The notes under the pieces were generated by a model that saw nothing but the letters and a program-made list of their open reading frames with translations, ran no database searches and was not told the DNA's origin. From Bathymodiolus brooksi (lineage: Eukaryota; Mollusca; Bivalvia; Mytilida; Modiolidae), in assembly GCA_963680875.1 (NCBI GenBank), contig OY804578.1, positions 248,001-312,000 on the forward strand: a stretch of DNA of 64,000 nt. Reading direction: 5' to 3'. The translations under genes were made by a program, and so were the position numbers. Each line of letters begins with the position of its first letter. Position 1 is the first letter of the stretch. Shown piece after piece: positions 1-14,470 of this stretch.

Positions 1-2694
1 TTTAAAACCTTGACACAGTGGTTGGTGGTCAGTGTATGTGTATCACTACTTGTTTATCAATTCACGTACATTTAAACCCTTGACACAGTGGTTGGTGATC
101 AGTGTATGTGTATCACTACTTGTTTATCAATTCACGTACATTTAAACCCTTGACAAAGTGGTTGGTGGTCAGTGTATGTGTATCACTACTTCTTTATCAA
201 TTCACGTACACCTAAAACCTTGACACAGTGGTTGGTGGTCAGTGTATGTGTATCACTACTTGTTTATCAATTCACGTACATTTAAACCCTTGACACAGTG
301 GTTGGTGGTCAGTGTATGTGTATCACTACTTGTTTATCAATTCACGTACATTTAAAACCTTGACACAGTGGTTGGTGGTCAGTGTATGTGTATCACTGCT
401 TCTTTATCAATTCACGTACATTTAAAACCTTGACACAGTGGTTGGTGGTCAGTGTATGTGTATCACTACTTCTTTATCAATTCACGTACATTTAAAACCT
501 TGACACAGTGGTTGGTGGTCAGTGTATGTGAATCACTACTTGTTTATCAATTCACGTACATTTAAACCCTTGACACAGTGGCTGGTGGTCAGTGTATGCG
601 TATCACTATTTGTTTATCAATTCACGTACATTTAAAACCTTGACACAGTGGTTGGTGGTCAGTGTATGTGTATCACTACTTCTTTATCAATTCACGTACA
701 TTTAAAACCTTGACACAATGGTTGGTGGTCAGTGTATGTGTAACACTACTTGTTTATCAATTCACGTACATTTAAACCCTTGACACAGTGGTTGGTTGTC
801 AGTGTATGTGTATCACTACTTGTTTATCAATTCACGTACATTTAACCCCTTGACACAGTGGTTTGTGGTCAGTGTATGTGTATCACTACTTCTTTATCAA
901 TTCACGTACATTTAAAACCTTGACACAGTGGTTGGTGGTCAGTGTATGTGTATCACTGCTTCGTTATCTATTGACGTACATTTAAACGCTTGACACAGTG
1001 GTTGGTAGTCAGTGTATGTGTATCAATACTTATTTATCAATTGACGTACATTTAAAACCTTGACACAGTGGTTGGTGGTCAGTGTATGTGTATCACTACT
1101 TGTTTATCAATTCACGTACATCTAAAACCTTGACACAGTGGTTGGTGGTCAGTGTATGTGTATCACTACTTTTTTATCAATTCACGTACATCTAAAACCT
1201 TGACACAGTGGTTGGTGGTCAGTGTATGTGTATCACTACTTGTTTATCAATTCACGTACATTTAAAACCTTGACACAGTGGTTGGTGGTCAGTGTATGTG
1301 TATCACTACTTCTTTATCAATTCACGTACATTTAAAACCTTGACACAGTGGTTGGTGGTCAGTGTATGTGTATCACTACTTCTTTATCAATTCACGTACA
1401 TCTAAAACCTTGACACAGTGGTTGGTGGTCAGTGTATGTGTATCACTACTTGTATATCAATTCACGTACATCTAAAACCTTGACACAGTGGTTGGTGGTC
1501 AGTGTATGTGTATCACTACTTGTTTATCAATTCACGTACATTTAAACCCTTGACACAGTGGTTGGTGGTCAGTGTATGTGTATCACTACTTGTTTATCAA
1601 TTCACGTACATTTAAAACCTTGACACAGTGGTTGGTGGTCAGTGTATGTGTATCACTACTTCTTTATCAATTCACGTACATTTAAACCCTTGACACAGTG
1701 GTTGGTGGTCAGTGTATGTGTATCACTACTTGTTTATCAATTCACGTACATTTAAACCCTTAACACAGTGGTTGATGGTCAGTGTATGTGTATCACTACT
1801 TGTTTATCAATTCACGTACACTTAAAACCTTGACACAGTTGTTGGTGGTCAGTGTATGTGTATCACTACTTGTTTATCAATTCACGTACATTTAAACCCT
1901 TGACACAGTGGTTGGTGGTCAGTGTATGTGTATCACTACTTGTTTATCAATTCACGTACATTTAAACCCTTGACACAGTGGTTGGTGGTCAGTGTATGTC
2001 TATCACTACTTGTTTATCAATTCACGTACATTTAAACCCTTGACACAGTGGTTGGTGGTCAGTGTATGTGTATCACTACTTGTTTATCAATTCACGTACA
2101 TCTAAAACCTTGACACAGTGGTTGGTGGTCAGTGTATGTGTATCACTACTTGTTTATCAATTCACGTACATCTAAAACCTTGACACAGTGGTTGGAGGTC
2201 AGTGTATGTGTATAACTACTTGTTTATCAATTCACGTACATTTAAAACCTTGACACAGTGGTTGGTGGTCAGTGTATGTGTATCACTACTTGTTTATCAA
2301 TTCACGTACATTTAAACCCTTGACACAGTGGTTGGTGGTCAGTGTATGTGTATCACTACTTGTTTATCAATTCACGTACATTTAAACCCTTGACACAGTT
2401 GTTGGTTGTCAGTGTATGTGTATCACTACTTCTTTATCAATTCACGTACACTTAAACCCTTGACACAGTGGTTGGTGGTCAGTGTATGTGTATCACTACT
2501 TGTTTATCAATTCGCGTACATTTAAAATCTTGACACAGTGGTTGGTGGTCAGTGTATGTGTATCACTACTTCTTTATCAATTTACGTCTATTTAAACCCT
2601 TGACACAGTGGTTGGTGGTCAGTGTCTGTGTATCACTACTTGTTTATCAATTCACGTACATTTAAAACCTTGACACAGTGGTTGGAGGTCAGTG

Positions 2695-2708
2695 TATGTG
2701 TTATGTGT
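2695..2708 (+). repeat. 7-bp tandem duplication inside a monomer, copy 1
   Basis: The heptamer TATGTGT, present once in a normal monomer, occurs twice in a row, giving a 77-bp monomer. This looks like replication slippage. The identical event at 8021-8034 shows that the larger block was copied after it happened. It is a good unique marker for the 5,326-bp duplication. Confidence 0.95.
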
Positions 2709-3017
2709 ATCACTACTTGTTTATCAATTCATGTACATCTAAAACCTTGACACAGTGGTTGGTGGTCACTGTATGTGTATCACTACTTCTTTATCAATTC
2801 ACGTACATTTAAACCATTGACACAGTGGTTGGTGGTTAGTGTATGTGTATCACTATTTCTTTATCAATTCACGTACATTTAAAACCTTGACACAGTGGTT
2901 GGTGGTCAGTGTATGTGTATCACTACTTGTTTATCAATTCACGTACATTTAAACCCTTGACACAGTGGTTGGTGGTCAGTGTATATGTATCACTACTTGT
3001 TTATCAATTCACGTACA

Positions 3018-4840
3018 TTTAAACCCATGACACAGTGGTTAGTGGTCAGTGTATGTGTATCACTACTTGTTTATCAATTCACGTACATTTAAACCCTTGA
3101 CACAGTGGTTGGTGGTCAGTGTATGTGTATCACTACTTCTTTATCAATTCACGTATATTTAAACCCTTGACACAGTGGTTGGTGTTCAGCGTATGTGTAT
3201 CACTACTTCTTTATCAATTCACGTACATTTAAACCCTTGACACAGTGGTTGGTGGTCAGTGTATGTGTATCACTACTTGTTTATCAATTCACGTACATTT
3301 AAACCCTTGACACTGTGGTTGGTGGTCAGTGTATGTGTATCACTACTTCTTTATCAATTCACGTACATTTAAACCCTTGACACAGTGGTTGGTGATCATT
3401 GTATGTGTATCACTACTTCTTTATCAATTCACGTACATTTAAACCCTTGACACAGTGGTTGGTGGTCAGTGTCTGTGTATCACTACTTGTTTATCAATTC
3501 ACGTACATTTAAACCCTTGACACAGTGGTTGGTGGTCAGTGTATGTGTATCACTACTTGTTTATCAATTCACGTACATTTAAAACCTTGACACAGTGGTT
3601 GGTGGTCAGTGTACGTGTATCACTATTTGTTTATCAATTCACGTATATTTAAACCTTGACACAGTGGTTGGTGGTCAGTGTATGTGTATCACTACTTGTT
3701 TATCAATTCACGTACATTTAAACCCTTGACACAGTGGTTGGCGGTCAGTGTATGTGTATCACTACTTGTTTATCAATTCACGTACATTTAAACGCTTGAC
3801 ACAGTGGTTGGTGGTCAGTGTATGTGTATCACTACTTGTTTATCAATTCACGTACATTTAAAACCTTGACACAGTGGTTGGTGGTCAGTGTATGTGTATC
3901 ACTACTTGTTTATCAATTCACGTACATTTAAACCCTTGACACAGTGGTTGGTGGTCAGTGTATGTGTATCACTACTTGTTTATCAAATCACGTACATTTA
4001 AACCCTTGACACAGTGGTTAGTGGTCAGTGTATGTGTATCACTACTTCTTTATCAATTCACGTCTATTTAAAACCTTGACACAGTGGTTGGTGGTCAGTG
4101 TCTGTGTATCACTACTTGTTTATCAATTCACGTACATTTAAAACCTTGCCACAGTGGTTGGAGGTCAGTGTATGTGTATCACTACTTGTTTATCAATTCA
4201 TGTACATCTAAAACCTTGACACAGTGGTTGGTGGTCAGCGTATGTGTATCACTACTTCTTTATCAATTCACGTACATTTAAACCCTTGACACAGTGGTTG
4301 GTGGTCAGTGTATGTGTATCACTACTTGTTTATCAATTCACGTACATTTAAACCCTTGACACATTTGTTGGTGGTCAGTGTATGTGTATCGCTACTTCTT
4401 TATCAATTCACGTACATTTAAACCCTTGAGACAATGGTTGGTGGTCAGTGTATGTGTATCACTACTTCTTTATCAATTCACGTACATTTAAACCCTTGAC
4501 ACAGTGGTTGGTGGTCAGTGTATATGTATCACTACTTGTTTATCAATTCACGTACATTTAAACCCATGACACAGTGGTTGGTGGTCAGTGTATGTGTATC
4601 ACTACTTGTTTATCAATTCACGTACATTTAAACCCTTGACACAGTGGTTGGTGGTCAGTGTATGTGTATCACTACTTCTTTATCAATTCACGTATATTTA
4701 AACCCTTGACACAGTGGTTGGTGTTCAGCGTATGTGTATCACTACTTCTTTATCAATTCACGTACATTTAAACCCTTGACACAGTGGTTGGTGGTCAGTG
4801 TATGTGTATCACTACTTGTTTATCAATTCACGTACATTTA
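3018..4840 (+). repeat. 22-monomer higher-order unit (1,539 bp) and start of a second
   Basis: The AACCCATGAC monomer at 3022 recurs at 4561, 1,539 bp later (22 x 70 minus 1). Marker order inside the unit: CGTATATTTAAA, GTGTTCAGCG, ACACTGTGG, GATCATTG, GTGTCTGTG, GTACGTG, the 69-bp monomer at 3648, TATCAAATCA, CGTCTATTT, GGAGGTC, CATGTACATCTA, CACATTTGTTGG with TATCGCTAC, GAGACAATGG, and TATATG. A partial second unit runs from 4557 to about 4840, then switches to a different monomer order. The same unit is repeated further at 8344-13010. Confidence 0.85.
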
Positions 4841-5326
4841 AACGCTTGACACAGTGGTTGGTGGTCAGTGTATGTGTATCACTACTTGTTTATCAATTCA
4901 CGTACATTTAAACCCTTGACACAGTGGTTGGTGGTCAGTGTATGTGTATCACTACTTGTTTATCAATTCACGTACATTTAAACCCTTAACACAGTGGTTG
5001 ATGGTCAGTGTATGTGTATCACTACTTGTTTATCAATTCACGTACACTTAAAACCTTGAGACAGTGGTTGGTGGTCAGTGTATGTGTATCACTACTTGTT
5101 TATCAATTCACGTACATCTAAACCCTTGACACAGTGGTTGGTGGTCAGTGTATGTGTATCACTACTTGTTTATCAATTCACGTACACTTAAAACCTTGAC
5201 ACATTGGTTGGTGGTCAGTGTATGTGTTTCAGTACTTGTTTATCAATTCACGTACATTTAAACCCTTGACACAGTGGTTGGTGGTCAGTGTATGTGCATC
5301 ACTACTTCTTTATCAATTCACGTACA

Positions 5327-8300
5327 TTTAAAACCTTGACACAGTGGTTGGTGGTCAGTGTATGTGTATCACTACTTGTTTATCAATTCACGTACATTTA
5401 AGCCCTTGACACAGTGGTTGGTGATCAGTGTATGTGTATCACTACTTGTTTATCAATTCACGTACATTTAAACCCTTGACAAAGTGGTTGGTGGTCAGTG
5501 TATGTGTATCACTACTTCTTTATCAATTCACGTACACCTAAAACCTTGACACAGTGGTTGGTGGTCAGTGTATGTGTATCACTACTTGTTTATCAATTCA
5601 CGTACATTTAAACCCTTGACACAGTGGTTGGTGGTCAGTGTATGTGTATCACTACTTGTTTATCAATTCACGTACATTTAAAACCTTGACACAGTGGTTG
5701 GTGGTCAGTGTATGTGTATCACTGCTTCTTTATCAATTCACGTACATTTAAAACCTTGACACAGTGGTTGGTGGTCAGTGTATGTGTATCACTACTTCTT
5801 TATCAATTCACGTACATTTAAAACCTTGACACAGTGGTTGGTGGTCAGTGTATGTGAATCACTACTTGTTTATCAATTCACGTACATTTAAACCCTTGAC
5901 ACAGTGGCTGGTGGTCAGTGTATGCGTATCACTATTTGTTTATCAATTCACGTACATTTAAACCCTTGACACAGTGGTTGGTGGTCAGTGTATGTGTATC
6001 ACTACTTGTTTATCAATTCACGTACATTTAAAACCTTGACACAATGGTTGGTGGTCAGTGTATGTGTAACACTACTTGTTTATCAATTCACGTACATTTA
6101 AACCCTTGACACAGTGGTTGGTTGTCAGTGTATGTGTATCACTACTTGTTTATCAATTCACGTACATTTAACCCCTTGACACAGTGGTTTGTGGTCAGTG
6201 TATGTGTATCACTACTTCTTTATCAATTCACGTACATTTAAACCCTTGACACAGTGGTTGGTGGTCAGTGTATGTGTATCACTGCTTCGTTATCTATTGA
6301 CGTACATTTAAACGCTTGACACAGTGGTTGGTAGTCAGTGTATGTGTATCAATACTTATTTATCAATTGACGTACATTTAAAACCTTGACACAGTGGTTG
6401 GTGGTCAGTGTATGTGTATCACTACTTGTTTATCAATTCACGTACATCTAAAACCTTGACACAGTGGTTGGTGGTCAGTGTATGTGTATCACTACTTTTT
6501 TATCAATTCACGTACATCTAAAACCTTGACACAGTGGTTGGTGGTCAGTGTATGTGTATCACTACTTGTTTATCAATTCACGTACATTTAAAACCTTGAC
6601 ACAGTGGTTGGTGGTCAGTGTATGTGTATCACTACTTCTTTATCAATTCATGTACATTTAAAACCTTGACACAGTGGTTGGTGGTCAGTGTATGTGTATC
6701 ACTACTTCTTTATCAATTCACGTACATCTAAAACCTTGACACAGTGGTTGGTGGTCAGTGTATGTGTATCACTACTTGTATATCAATTCACGTACATCTA
6801 AAACCTTGACACAGTGGTTGGTGGTCAGTGTATGTGTATCACTACTTGTTTATCAATTCACGTACATTTAAACCCTTGACACAGTGGTTGGTGGTCAGTG
6901 TATGTGTATCACTACTTGTTTATCAATTCACGTACATTTAAAACCTTGACACAGTGGTTGGTGGTCAGTGTATGTGTATCACTACTTCTTTATCAATTCA
7001 CGTACATTTAAACCCTTGACACAGTGGTTGGTGGTCAGTGTATGTGTATCACTACTTGTTTATCAATTCACGTACATTTAATCCCTTAACACAGTGGTTG
7101 ATGGTCAGTGTATGTGTATCACTACTTGTTTATCAATTCACGTACACTTAAAACCTTGACACAGTTGTTGGTGGTCAGTGTATGTGTATCACTACTTGTT
7201 TATCAATTCACGTACATTTAAACCCTTGACACAGTGGTTGGTGGTCAGTGTATGTGTATCACTACTTGTTTATCAATTCACGTACATTTAAACCCTTGAC
7301 ACAGTGGTTGGTGGTCAGTGTATGTCTATAACTACTTGTTTATCAATTCACGTACATTTAAACCCTTGACACAGTGGTTGGTGGTCAGTGTATGTGTATC
7401 ACTACTTGTTTATCAATTCACGTACATCTAAAACCTTGACACAGTGGTTGGTGGTCAGTGTATGTGTATCACTACTTGTTTATCAATTCACGTACATCTA
7501 AAACCTTGACACAGTGGTTGGAGGTCAGTGTATGTGTATAACTACTTGTTTATCAATTCACGTACATTTAAAGCCTTGACACAGTGGTTGGTGGTCAGTA
7601 TATGTGTATCACTACTTGTTTATCAATTCACGTACATTTAAACCCTTGACACAGTGGTTGGTGGTCAGTGTATGTGTATCACTACTTGTTTATCAATTCA
7701 CGTACATTTAAACCCTTGACACAGTTGTTGGTTGTCAGTGTATGTGTATCACTACTTCTTTATCAATTCACGTACACTTAAACCCTTGACACAGTGGTTG
7801 GTGGTCAGTGTATGTGTATCACTACTTGTTTATCAATTCGCGTACATTTAAAATCTTGACACAGTGGTTGGTGGTCAGTGTATGTGTATCACTACTTCTT
7901 TATCAATTTACGTCTATTTAAACCCTTGACACAGTGGTTGGTGGTCAGTGTCTGTGTATCACTACTTGTTTATCAATTCACGTACATTTAAAACCTTGAC
8001 ACAGTGGTTGGAGGTCAGTGTATGTGTTATGTGTATCACTACTTGTTTATCAATTCATGTACATCTAAAACATTGACACAGTGGTTGGTGGTCACTGTAT
8101 GTGTATCACTACTTCTTTATCAATTCACGTACATTTAAACCATTGACACAGTGGTTGGTGGTTAGTGTATGTGTATCACTATTTCTTTATCAATTCACGT
8201 ACATTTAAAACCTTGACACAGTGGTTGGTGGTCAGTGTATGTGTATCACTACTTGTTTATCAATTCACGTACATTTAAACCCTTGACACAGTGGTTGGTG

Positions 8301-10165
8301 GTCAGTGTATATGTATCACTACTTGTTTATCAATTCACGTACATTTAAACCCATGACACAGTGGTTAGTGGTCAGTGTATGTGTATCACTACTTGTTTAT
8401 CAATTCACGTACATTTAAACCCTTGACACAGTGGTTGGTGGTCAGTGTATGTGTATCACTACTTCTTTATCAATTCACGTATATTTAAACCCTTGACACA
8501 GTGGTTGGTGTTCAGCGTATGTGTATCACTACTTCTTTATCAATTCACGTACATTTAAACCCTTGACACAGTGGTTGGTGGTCAGTGTATGTGTATCACT
8601 ACTTGTTTATCAATTCACGTACATTTAAACCCTTGACACTGTGGTTGGTGGTCAGTGTATGTGTATCACTACTTCTTTATCAATTCACGTACATTTAAAC
8701 CCTTGACACAGTGGTTGGTGATCATTGTATGTGTATCACTACTTCTTTATCAATTCACGTACATTTAAACCCTTGACACAGTGGTTGGTGGTCAGTGTCT
8801 GTGTATCACTACTTGTTTATCAATTCACGTACATTTAAACCCTTGACACAGTGGTGGTGGTCAGTGTATGTGTATCACTACTTGTTTATCAATTCACGTA
8901 CATTTAAAACCTTGACACAGTGGTTGGTGGTCAGTGTACGTGTATCACTACTTGTTTATCAATTCACGTATATTTAAACCTTGACACAGTGGTTGGTGGT
9001 CAGTGTATGTGTATCACTACTTGTTTATCAATTCACGTACATTTAAACCCTTGACACAGTGGTTGGTGGTCAGTGTATGTGTATCACTACTTGTTTATCA
9101 ATTCACGTACATTTAAACGCTTGACACAGTGGTTGGTGGTCAGTGTATGTGTATCACTACTTGTTTATCAATTCACGTACATTTAAAACCTTGACACAGT
9201 GGTTGGTGGTCAGTGTATGTGTATCACTACTTGTTTATCAATTCACGTACATTTAAACCCTTGACACAGTGGTTGGTGGTCAGTGTATGTGTATCACTAC
9301 TTGTTTATCAAATCACGTACATTTAAACCCTTGACACAGTGGTTGGTGGTCAGTGTATGTGTATCACTACTTCTTTATCAATTCACGTCTATTTAAAACC
9401 TTGACACAGTGGTTGGTGGTCAGTGTCTGTGTATCACTACTTGTTTATCAATTCACGTACATTTAAAACCTTGACACAGTGGTTGGAGGTCAGTGTATGT
9501 GTATCACTACTTGTTTATCAATTCATGTACATCTAAAACCTTGACACAGTGGTTGGTGGTCAGCGTATGTGTATCACTACTTCTTTATCAATTCACGTAC
9601 ATTTAAACCCTTGACACAGTGGTTGGTGGTCAGTGTATGTGTATCACTACTTGTTTATCAATTCACGTACATTTAAACCCTTGACACATTTGTTGGTGGT
9701 CAGTGTATGTGTATCGCTACTTCTTTATCAATTCACGTACATTTAAACCCTTGAGACAATGGTTGGTGGTCAGTGTATGTGTATCACTACTTCTTTATCA
9801 ATTCACGTACATTTAAACCCTTGACACAGTGGTTGGTGGTCAGTGTATATGTATCACTACTTGTTTATCAATTCACGTACATTTAAACCCATGACACAGT
9901 GGTTGGTGGTCAGTGTATGTGTATCACTACTTGTTTATCAATTCACGTACATTTAAACCCTTGACACAGTGGTTGGTGGTCAGTGTATGTGTATCACTAC
10001 TTCTTTATCAATTCACGTATATTTAAACCCTTGACACAGTGGTTGGTGTTCAGCGTATGTGTATCACTACTTCTTTATCAATTCACGTACATTTAAACCC
10101 TTGACACAGTGGTTGGTGGTCAGTGTATGTGTATCACTACTTGTTTATCAATTCACGTACATTTA
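5327..10165 (+). repeat. 5,326-bp block, copy 2 (truncated)
   Basis: This follows copy 1 monomer for monomer with an offset of 5,326, or 5,325 after a one-base loss near 8853 (GTGGTGGTGG). Differences I noticed are few: the monomer at 5957 (AACCC and TGTTTA against AAACC and TCTTTA), ATCCCTTAAC near 7082, TCTATAACTA near 7325, and the 8853 deletion. At about 10,166 it leaves copy 1: copy 1 continues with AACGCTTGAC, while this copy re-enters the 22-mer cycle with ACACTGTGG. It is therefore truncated by, or fused into, the following 22-mer expansion. Confidence 0.88.
8021..8034 (+). repeat. 7-bp tandem duplication inside a monomer, copy 2
   Basis: TATGTGT is doubled exactly as at 2695-2708, exactly 5,326 bp downstream. 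These are the only two occurrences I found. They support common descent of the two blocks rather than two independent slippage events. Confidence 0.95.
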
Positions 10166-13010
10166 AACCCTTGACACTGTGGTTGGTGGTCAGTGTATGT
10201 GTATCACTACTTCTTTATCAATTCACGTACATTTAAACCCTTGACACAGTGGTTGGTGATCATTGTATGTGTATCACTACTTCTTTATCAATTCACGTAC
10301 ATTTAAACCCTTGACACAGTGGTTGGTGGTCAGTGTCTGTGTATCACTACTTGTTTATCAATTCACGTACATTTAAACCCTTGACACAGTGGTTGGTGGT
10401 CAGTGTATGTGTATCACTACTTGTTTATCAATTCACGTACATTTAAAACCTTGACACAGTGGCTGGTGGTCAGTGTACGTGTATCACTACTTGTTTATCA
10501 ATTCACGTATATTTAAACCTTGACACAGTGGTTGGTGGTCAGTGTATGTGTATCACTACTTGTTTATCAATTCACGTACATTTAAACCCTTGACACAGTG
10601 GTTGGTGGTCAGTGTATGTGTATCACTACTTGTTTATCAATTCACGTACATTTAAACCCTTGACACAGTGGTTGGTGGTCAGTGTATGTGTATCACTACT
10701 TGTTTATCAATTCACGTACATTTAAACGCTTGACACAGTGGTTGGTGGTCAGTGTATGTGTATCAATACTTGTTTATCAATTCACGTACATTTAAAACCT
10801 TGACACAGTGGTTGGTGGTCAGTGTATGTGTATCACTACTTGTTTATCAATTCACGTACATTTAAACCCTTGACACAGTGGTTGGTGGTCAGTGTATGTG
10901 TATCACTACTTGTTTATCAAATCACGTACATTTAAACCCTTGACACAGTGGTTGGTGGTCAGTGTATGTGTATCACTACTTCTTTATCAATTCACGTCTA
11001 TTTAAAACCTTGACACAGTGGTTGGTGGTCAGTGTCTGTGTATCACTACTTGTTTATCAATTCACGTACATTTAAAACCTTGACACAGTGGTTGGAGGTC
11101 AGTGTATGTGTATCACTACTTGTTTATCAATTCATGTACATCTAAAACCTTGACACAGTGGTTGGTGGTCAGCGTATGTGTATCACTACTTCTTTATCAA
11201 TTCACGTACATTTAAACCCTTGACACAGTGGTTGGTGGTCAGTGTATGTGTATCACTACTTGTTTATCAATTCACGTACATTTAAACCCTTGACACATTT
11301 GTTGGTGGTCAGTGTATGTGTATCGCTACTTCTTTATCAATTCACGTACATTTAAACCCTTGAGACAATGGTTGGTGGTCAGTGTATGTGTATCACTACT
11401 TCTTTATCAATTCACGTACATTTAAACCCTTGACACAGTGGTTGGTGGTCAGTGTATATGTATCACTACTTGTTTATCAATTCACGTACATTTAAACCCA
11501 TGACACAGTGGTTGGTGGTCAGTGTATGTGTATCACTACTTGTTTATCAATTCACGTACATTTAAACCCTTGACACAGTGGTTGGTGGTCAGTGTATGTG
11601 TATCACTACTTCTTTATCAATTCACGTATATTTAAACCCTTGACACAGTGGTTGGTGTTCAGCGTATGTGTATCACTACTTCTTTATCAATTCACGTACA
11701 TTTAAACCCTTGACACAGTGGTTGGTGGTCAGTGTATGTGTATCACTACTTGTTTATCAATTCACGTACATTTAAACCCTTGACACTGTGGTTGGTGGTC
11801 AGTGTATGTGTATCACTACTTCTTTATCAATTCACGTACATTTAAACCCTTGACACAGTGGTTGGTGATCATTGTATGTGTATCACTACTTCTTTATCAA
11901 TTCACGTACATTTAAACCCTTGACACAGTGGTTGGTGGTCAGTGTCTGTGTATCACTACTTGTTTATCAATTCACGTACATTTAAACCCTTGACACAGTG
12001 GTTGGTGGTCAGTGTATGTGTATCACTACTTGTTTATCAATTCACGTACATTTAAAACCTTGACACAGTGGCTGGTGGTCAGTGTACGTGTATCACTACT
12101 TGTTTATCAATTCACGTATATTTAAACCTTGACACAGTGGTTGGTGGTCAGTGTATGTGTATCACTACTTGTTTATCAATTCACGTACATTTAAACCCTT
12201 GACACAGTGGTTGGTGGTCAGTGTATGTGTATCACTACTTGTTTATCAATTCACGTACATTTAAACGCTTGACACAGTGGTTGGTGGTCAGTGTATGTGT
12301 ATCACTACTTGTTTATCAATTCACGTACATTTAAAACCTTGACACAGTAGTTGGTGGTCAGTGTATGTGTATCACTACTTGTTTATCAATTCACGTACAT
12401 TTAAAACCTTGACACAGTGGTTGGTGGTCAGTGTATGTGTATCACTACTTGTTTATCAATTCACGTACATTTAAACCCTTGACACAGTGGTTGGTGGTCA
12501 GTGTATGTGTATCACTACTTGTTTATCAAATCACGTACATTTAAACCCTTGACACAGTGGTTGGTGGTCAGTGTATGTGTATCACTACTTCTTTATCAAT
12601 TCACGTCTATTTAAAACCTTGACACAGTGGTTGGTGGTCAGTGTCTGTGTATCACTACTTGTTTATCAATTCACGTACATTTAAAACCTTGACACAGTGG
12701 TTGGAGGTCAGTGTATGTGTATCACTACTTGTTTATCAATTCATGTACATCTAAAACCTTGACACAGTGGTTGGTGGTCAGCGTATGTGTATCACTACTT
12801 CTTTATCAATTCACGTACATTTAAACCCTTGACACAGTGGTTGGTGGTCAGTGTATGTGTATCACTACTTGTTTATCAATTCACGTACATTTAAACCCTT
12901 GACACATTTGTTGGTGGTCAGTGTATGTGTATCGCTACTTCTTTATCAATTCACGTACATTTAAACCCTTGACACAATGGTTGGTGGTCAGTGTATGTGT
13001 ATCAATACTT
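8344..13010 (+). repeat. Three consecutive 22-23-monomer units
   Basis: AACCCATGAC monomers begin units at 8344, 9882 and 11491, so the unit lengths are 1,538 and 1,609 bp. The longer unit has one extra monomer. Internal markers keep the same order and spacing. The 69-bp monomers begin at 8973, 10512 and 12121. CACATTTGTTGG lies at about 9686, 11295 and 12904. GAGACAATGG lies near 9752 and 11361, but reads GACACAATGG near 12970. The third unit decays near 13,000, where ACTTACATT and GGTCTGTG monomers take over. This is a genuine higher-order repeat, with about 99% similarity by eye between units. Confidence 0.87.
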
Positions 13011-14470
13011 CTTTATCAATTCACTTACATTTAAACCCTTGACACAGTGGTTGGTGGTCTGTGTATGTGTATCACTACTTGTTTATCAATTCACGTACAT
13101 TTAAAACCTTGACACAGTGGTTGGTGGTCAATGTATGTGTATCACTACTTGTTTATCAATTCACGTACATCTAAACCTTGACACAGTGGTTGGTGGTCAG
13201 TGTATGTGTATCACTACTTGTTTATCAATTCACGTACATTTAAACCCTTGACACAGTGGTTGGTGGTCAGTGTCTGTGTATCACTACTTGTTTATCAATT
13301 CACGTACATTTAAACCCTTGACACAGTGGTTGGTGGTCAGTGTATGTGTATCACTACTTGTTTATCAATTCACGTACATTTAAAACCTTGACACAGTGGT
13401 TGGTGGTCAGTGTACGTGTATCACTACTTGTTTATCAATTCACGTATATTTAAACCTTGACACAGTGGTTGGTGGTCAGTGTATGTGTATCACTACTTGT
13501 TTATCAATTCACGTACATTTAAACCCTTGACACAGTGGTTGGTGGTCAGTGTATGTGTATCACTACTTGTTTATCAATTCACGTACATTTAAACCCTTGA
13601 CACAGTAGTTGGTGGTCAGTGTATGTGTATCACTACTTCTTTATCAATTCACTTACATTTAAACCCTTGACACAGTGGTTGGTGTTCTGTGTATGTGTAT
13701 CACTACTTCTTTATCAATTCACGTACATTTAAAACCTTGACACAGTGGTTGGTGGTCAATGTATGTGTATCACTACTTGTTTATCAATTCACGTACATTT
13801 AAAACCTTGACACAGTGGTTGGTGGTCAGTGTATGTGTATCACTACTTGTTTATCAATTCACGTACATTTAAACCCTTGACACAGTGGTTGGTGGTCAGT
13901 GTATGTGTATCACTACTTGTTTATCAATTCACGTACATTTAAAACCTTGAAACAGTAGTTGGTGGTCAGTGTATGTGTATCACTACTTGTTTATCAATTC
14001 ACGTACATTTAAAACCTTGACACAGTGGTTGGTGGTCAGTGTATGTGTATCACTACTTGTTTATCAATTCACGTACATTTAAACCCTTGACACAGTGGTT
14101 GGTGGTCAGTGTATGTGTATCACTACTTGTTTATCAAATCACGTACATTTAAACCCTTGACACAGTGGTTGGTGGTCAGTGTATGTGTATCACTACTTCT
14201 TTATCAATTCACGTACATTTAAAACCTTGACACAGTGGTTGGTGGTCAGTGTCTGTGTATCACTACTTGTTTATCAATTCACGTACATTTAAAACCTTGA
14301 CACAGTGGTTGGAGGTCAGTGTATGTGTATCACTACTTGTTTATCAATTCACGTACATTTAAAACCTTGACACAGTGGTTGGTGGTCACTGTATGTGTAT
14401 CACTACTTCTTTATCAATTCACGTACATTTAAACCATTGACACAGTGGTTGGTGGTTAGTGTGTGTGTAT
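13011..14470 (+). repeat. Mixed monomers between higher-order zones
   Basis: About 21 satellite monomers have no clean local higher-order period. They contain a 69-mer with CGTATATTTAAACC at 13449, GGTCTGTG and GGTCAATG variants, TATCAAATCA near 14135, and one run of GGAGGTC, GGTCACTG and AACCATTGAC with GGTTAGTG (about 14,310-14,460). That run resembles the 20-36 kb zone but lacks its CATGTACATCTA change. It reads as a junction mixture of left-zone and middle-zone types. Confidence 0.7.

Larger units (their letters stand above)
1..5326 (+). repeat. 5,326-bp block, copy 1 (76 monomers)
   Basis: Rare markers here recur 5,326 bp downstream. Examples are the TATCTATTGACG monomer near 966 (second copy near 6292), a 7-bp duplication at 2695-2708 (8021-8034), and the AACCCATGAC monomer at 3022 (8348). 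The length is 76 x 70 plus 6, explained by one 7-bp gain and one 1-bp loss (monomer at 3648). The last seven monomers (about 4841-5326) carry TTAAC/GATGG and CACTTAAA variants like those near 1750-1830. They are absent from the end of copy 2. The true left boundary may lie outside the window. Confidence 0.9.

Noticed and set aside
4084..4281. Open frame of 65 codons starting with GTG
   Set aside because: It exists because the monomer near 4137 reads TTGCCAC in place of TTGACAC, removing a stop. It translates satellite, starts with GTG and has no gene context.
8795..8977. Open frame of 60 codons
   Set aside because: It is created by the one-base loss near 8853 (GTGGTGGTGG), which changes frame within the satellite. 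It starts with GTG, and the translated residues are only monomer repeats.
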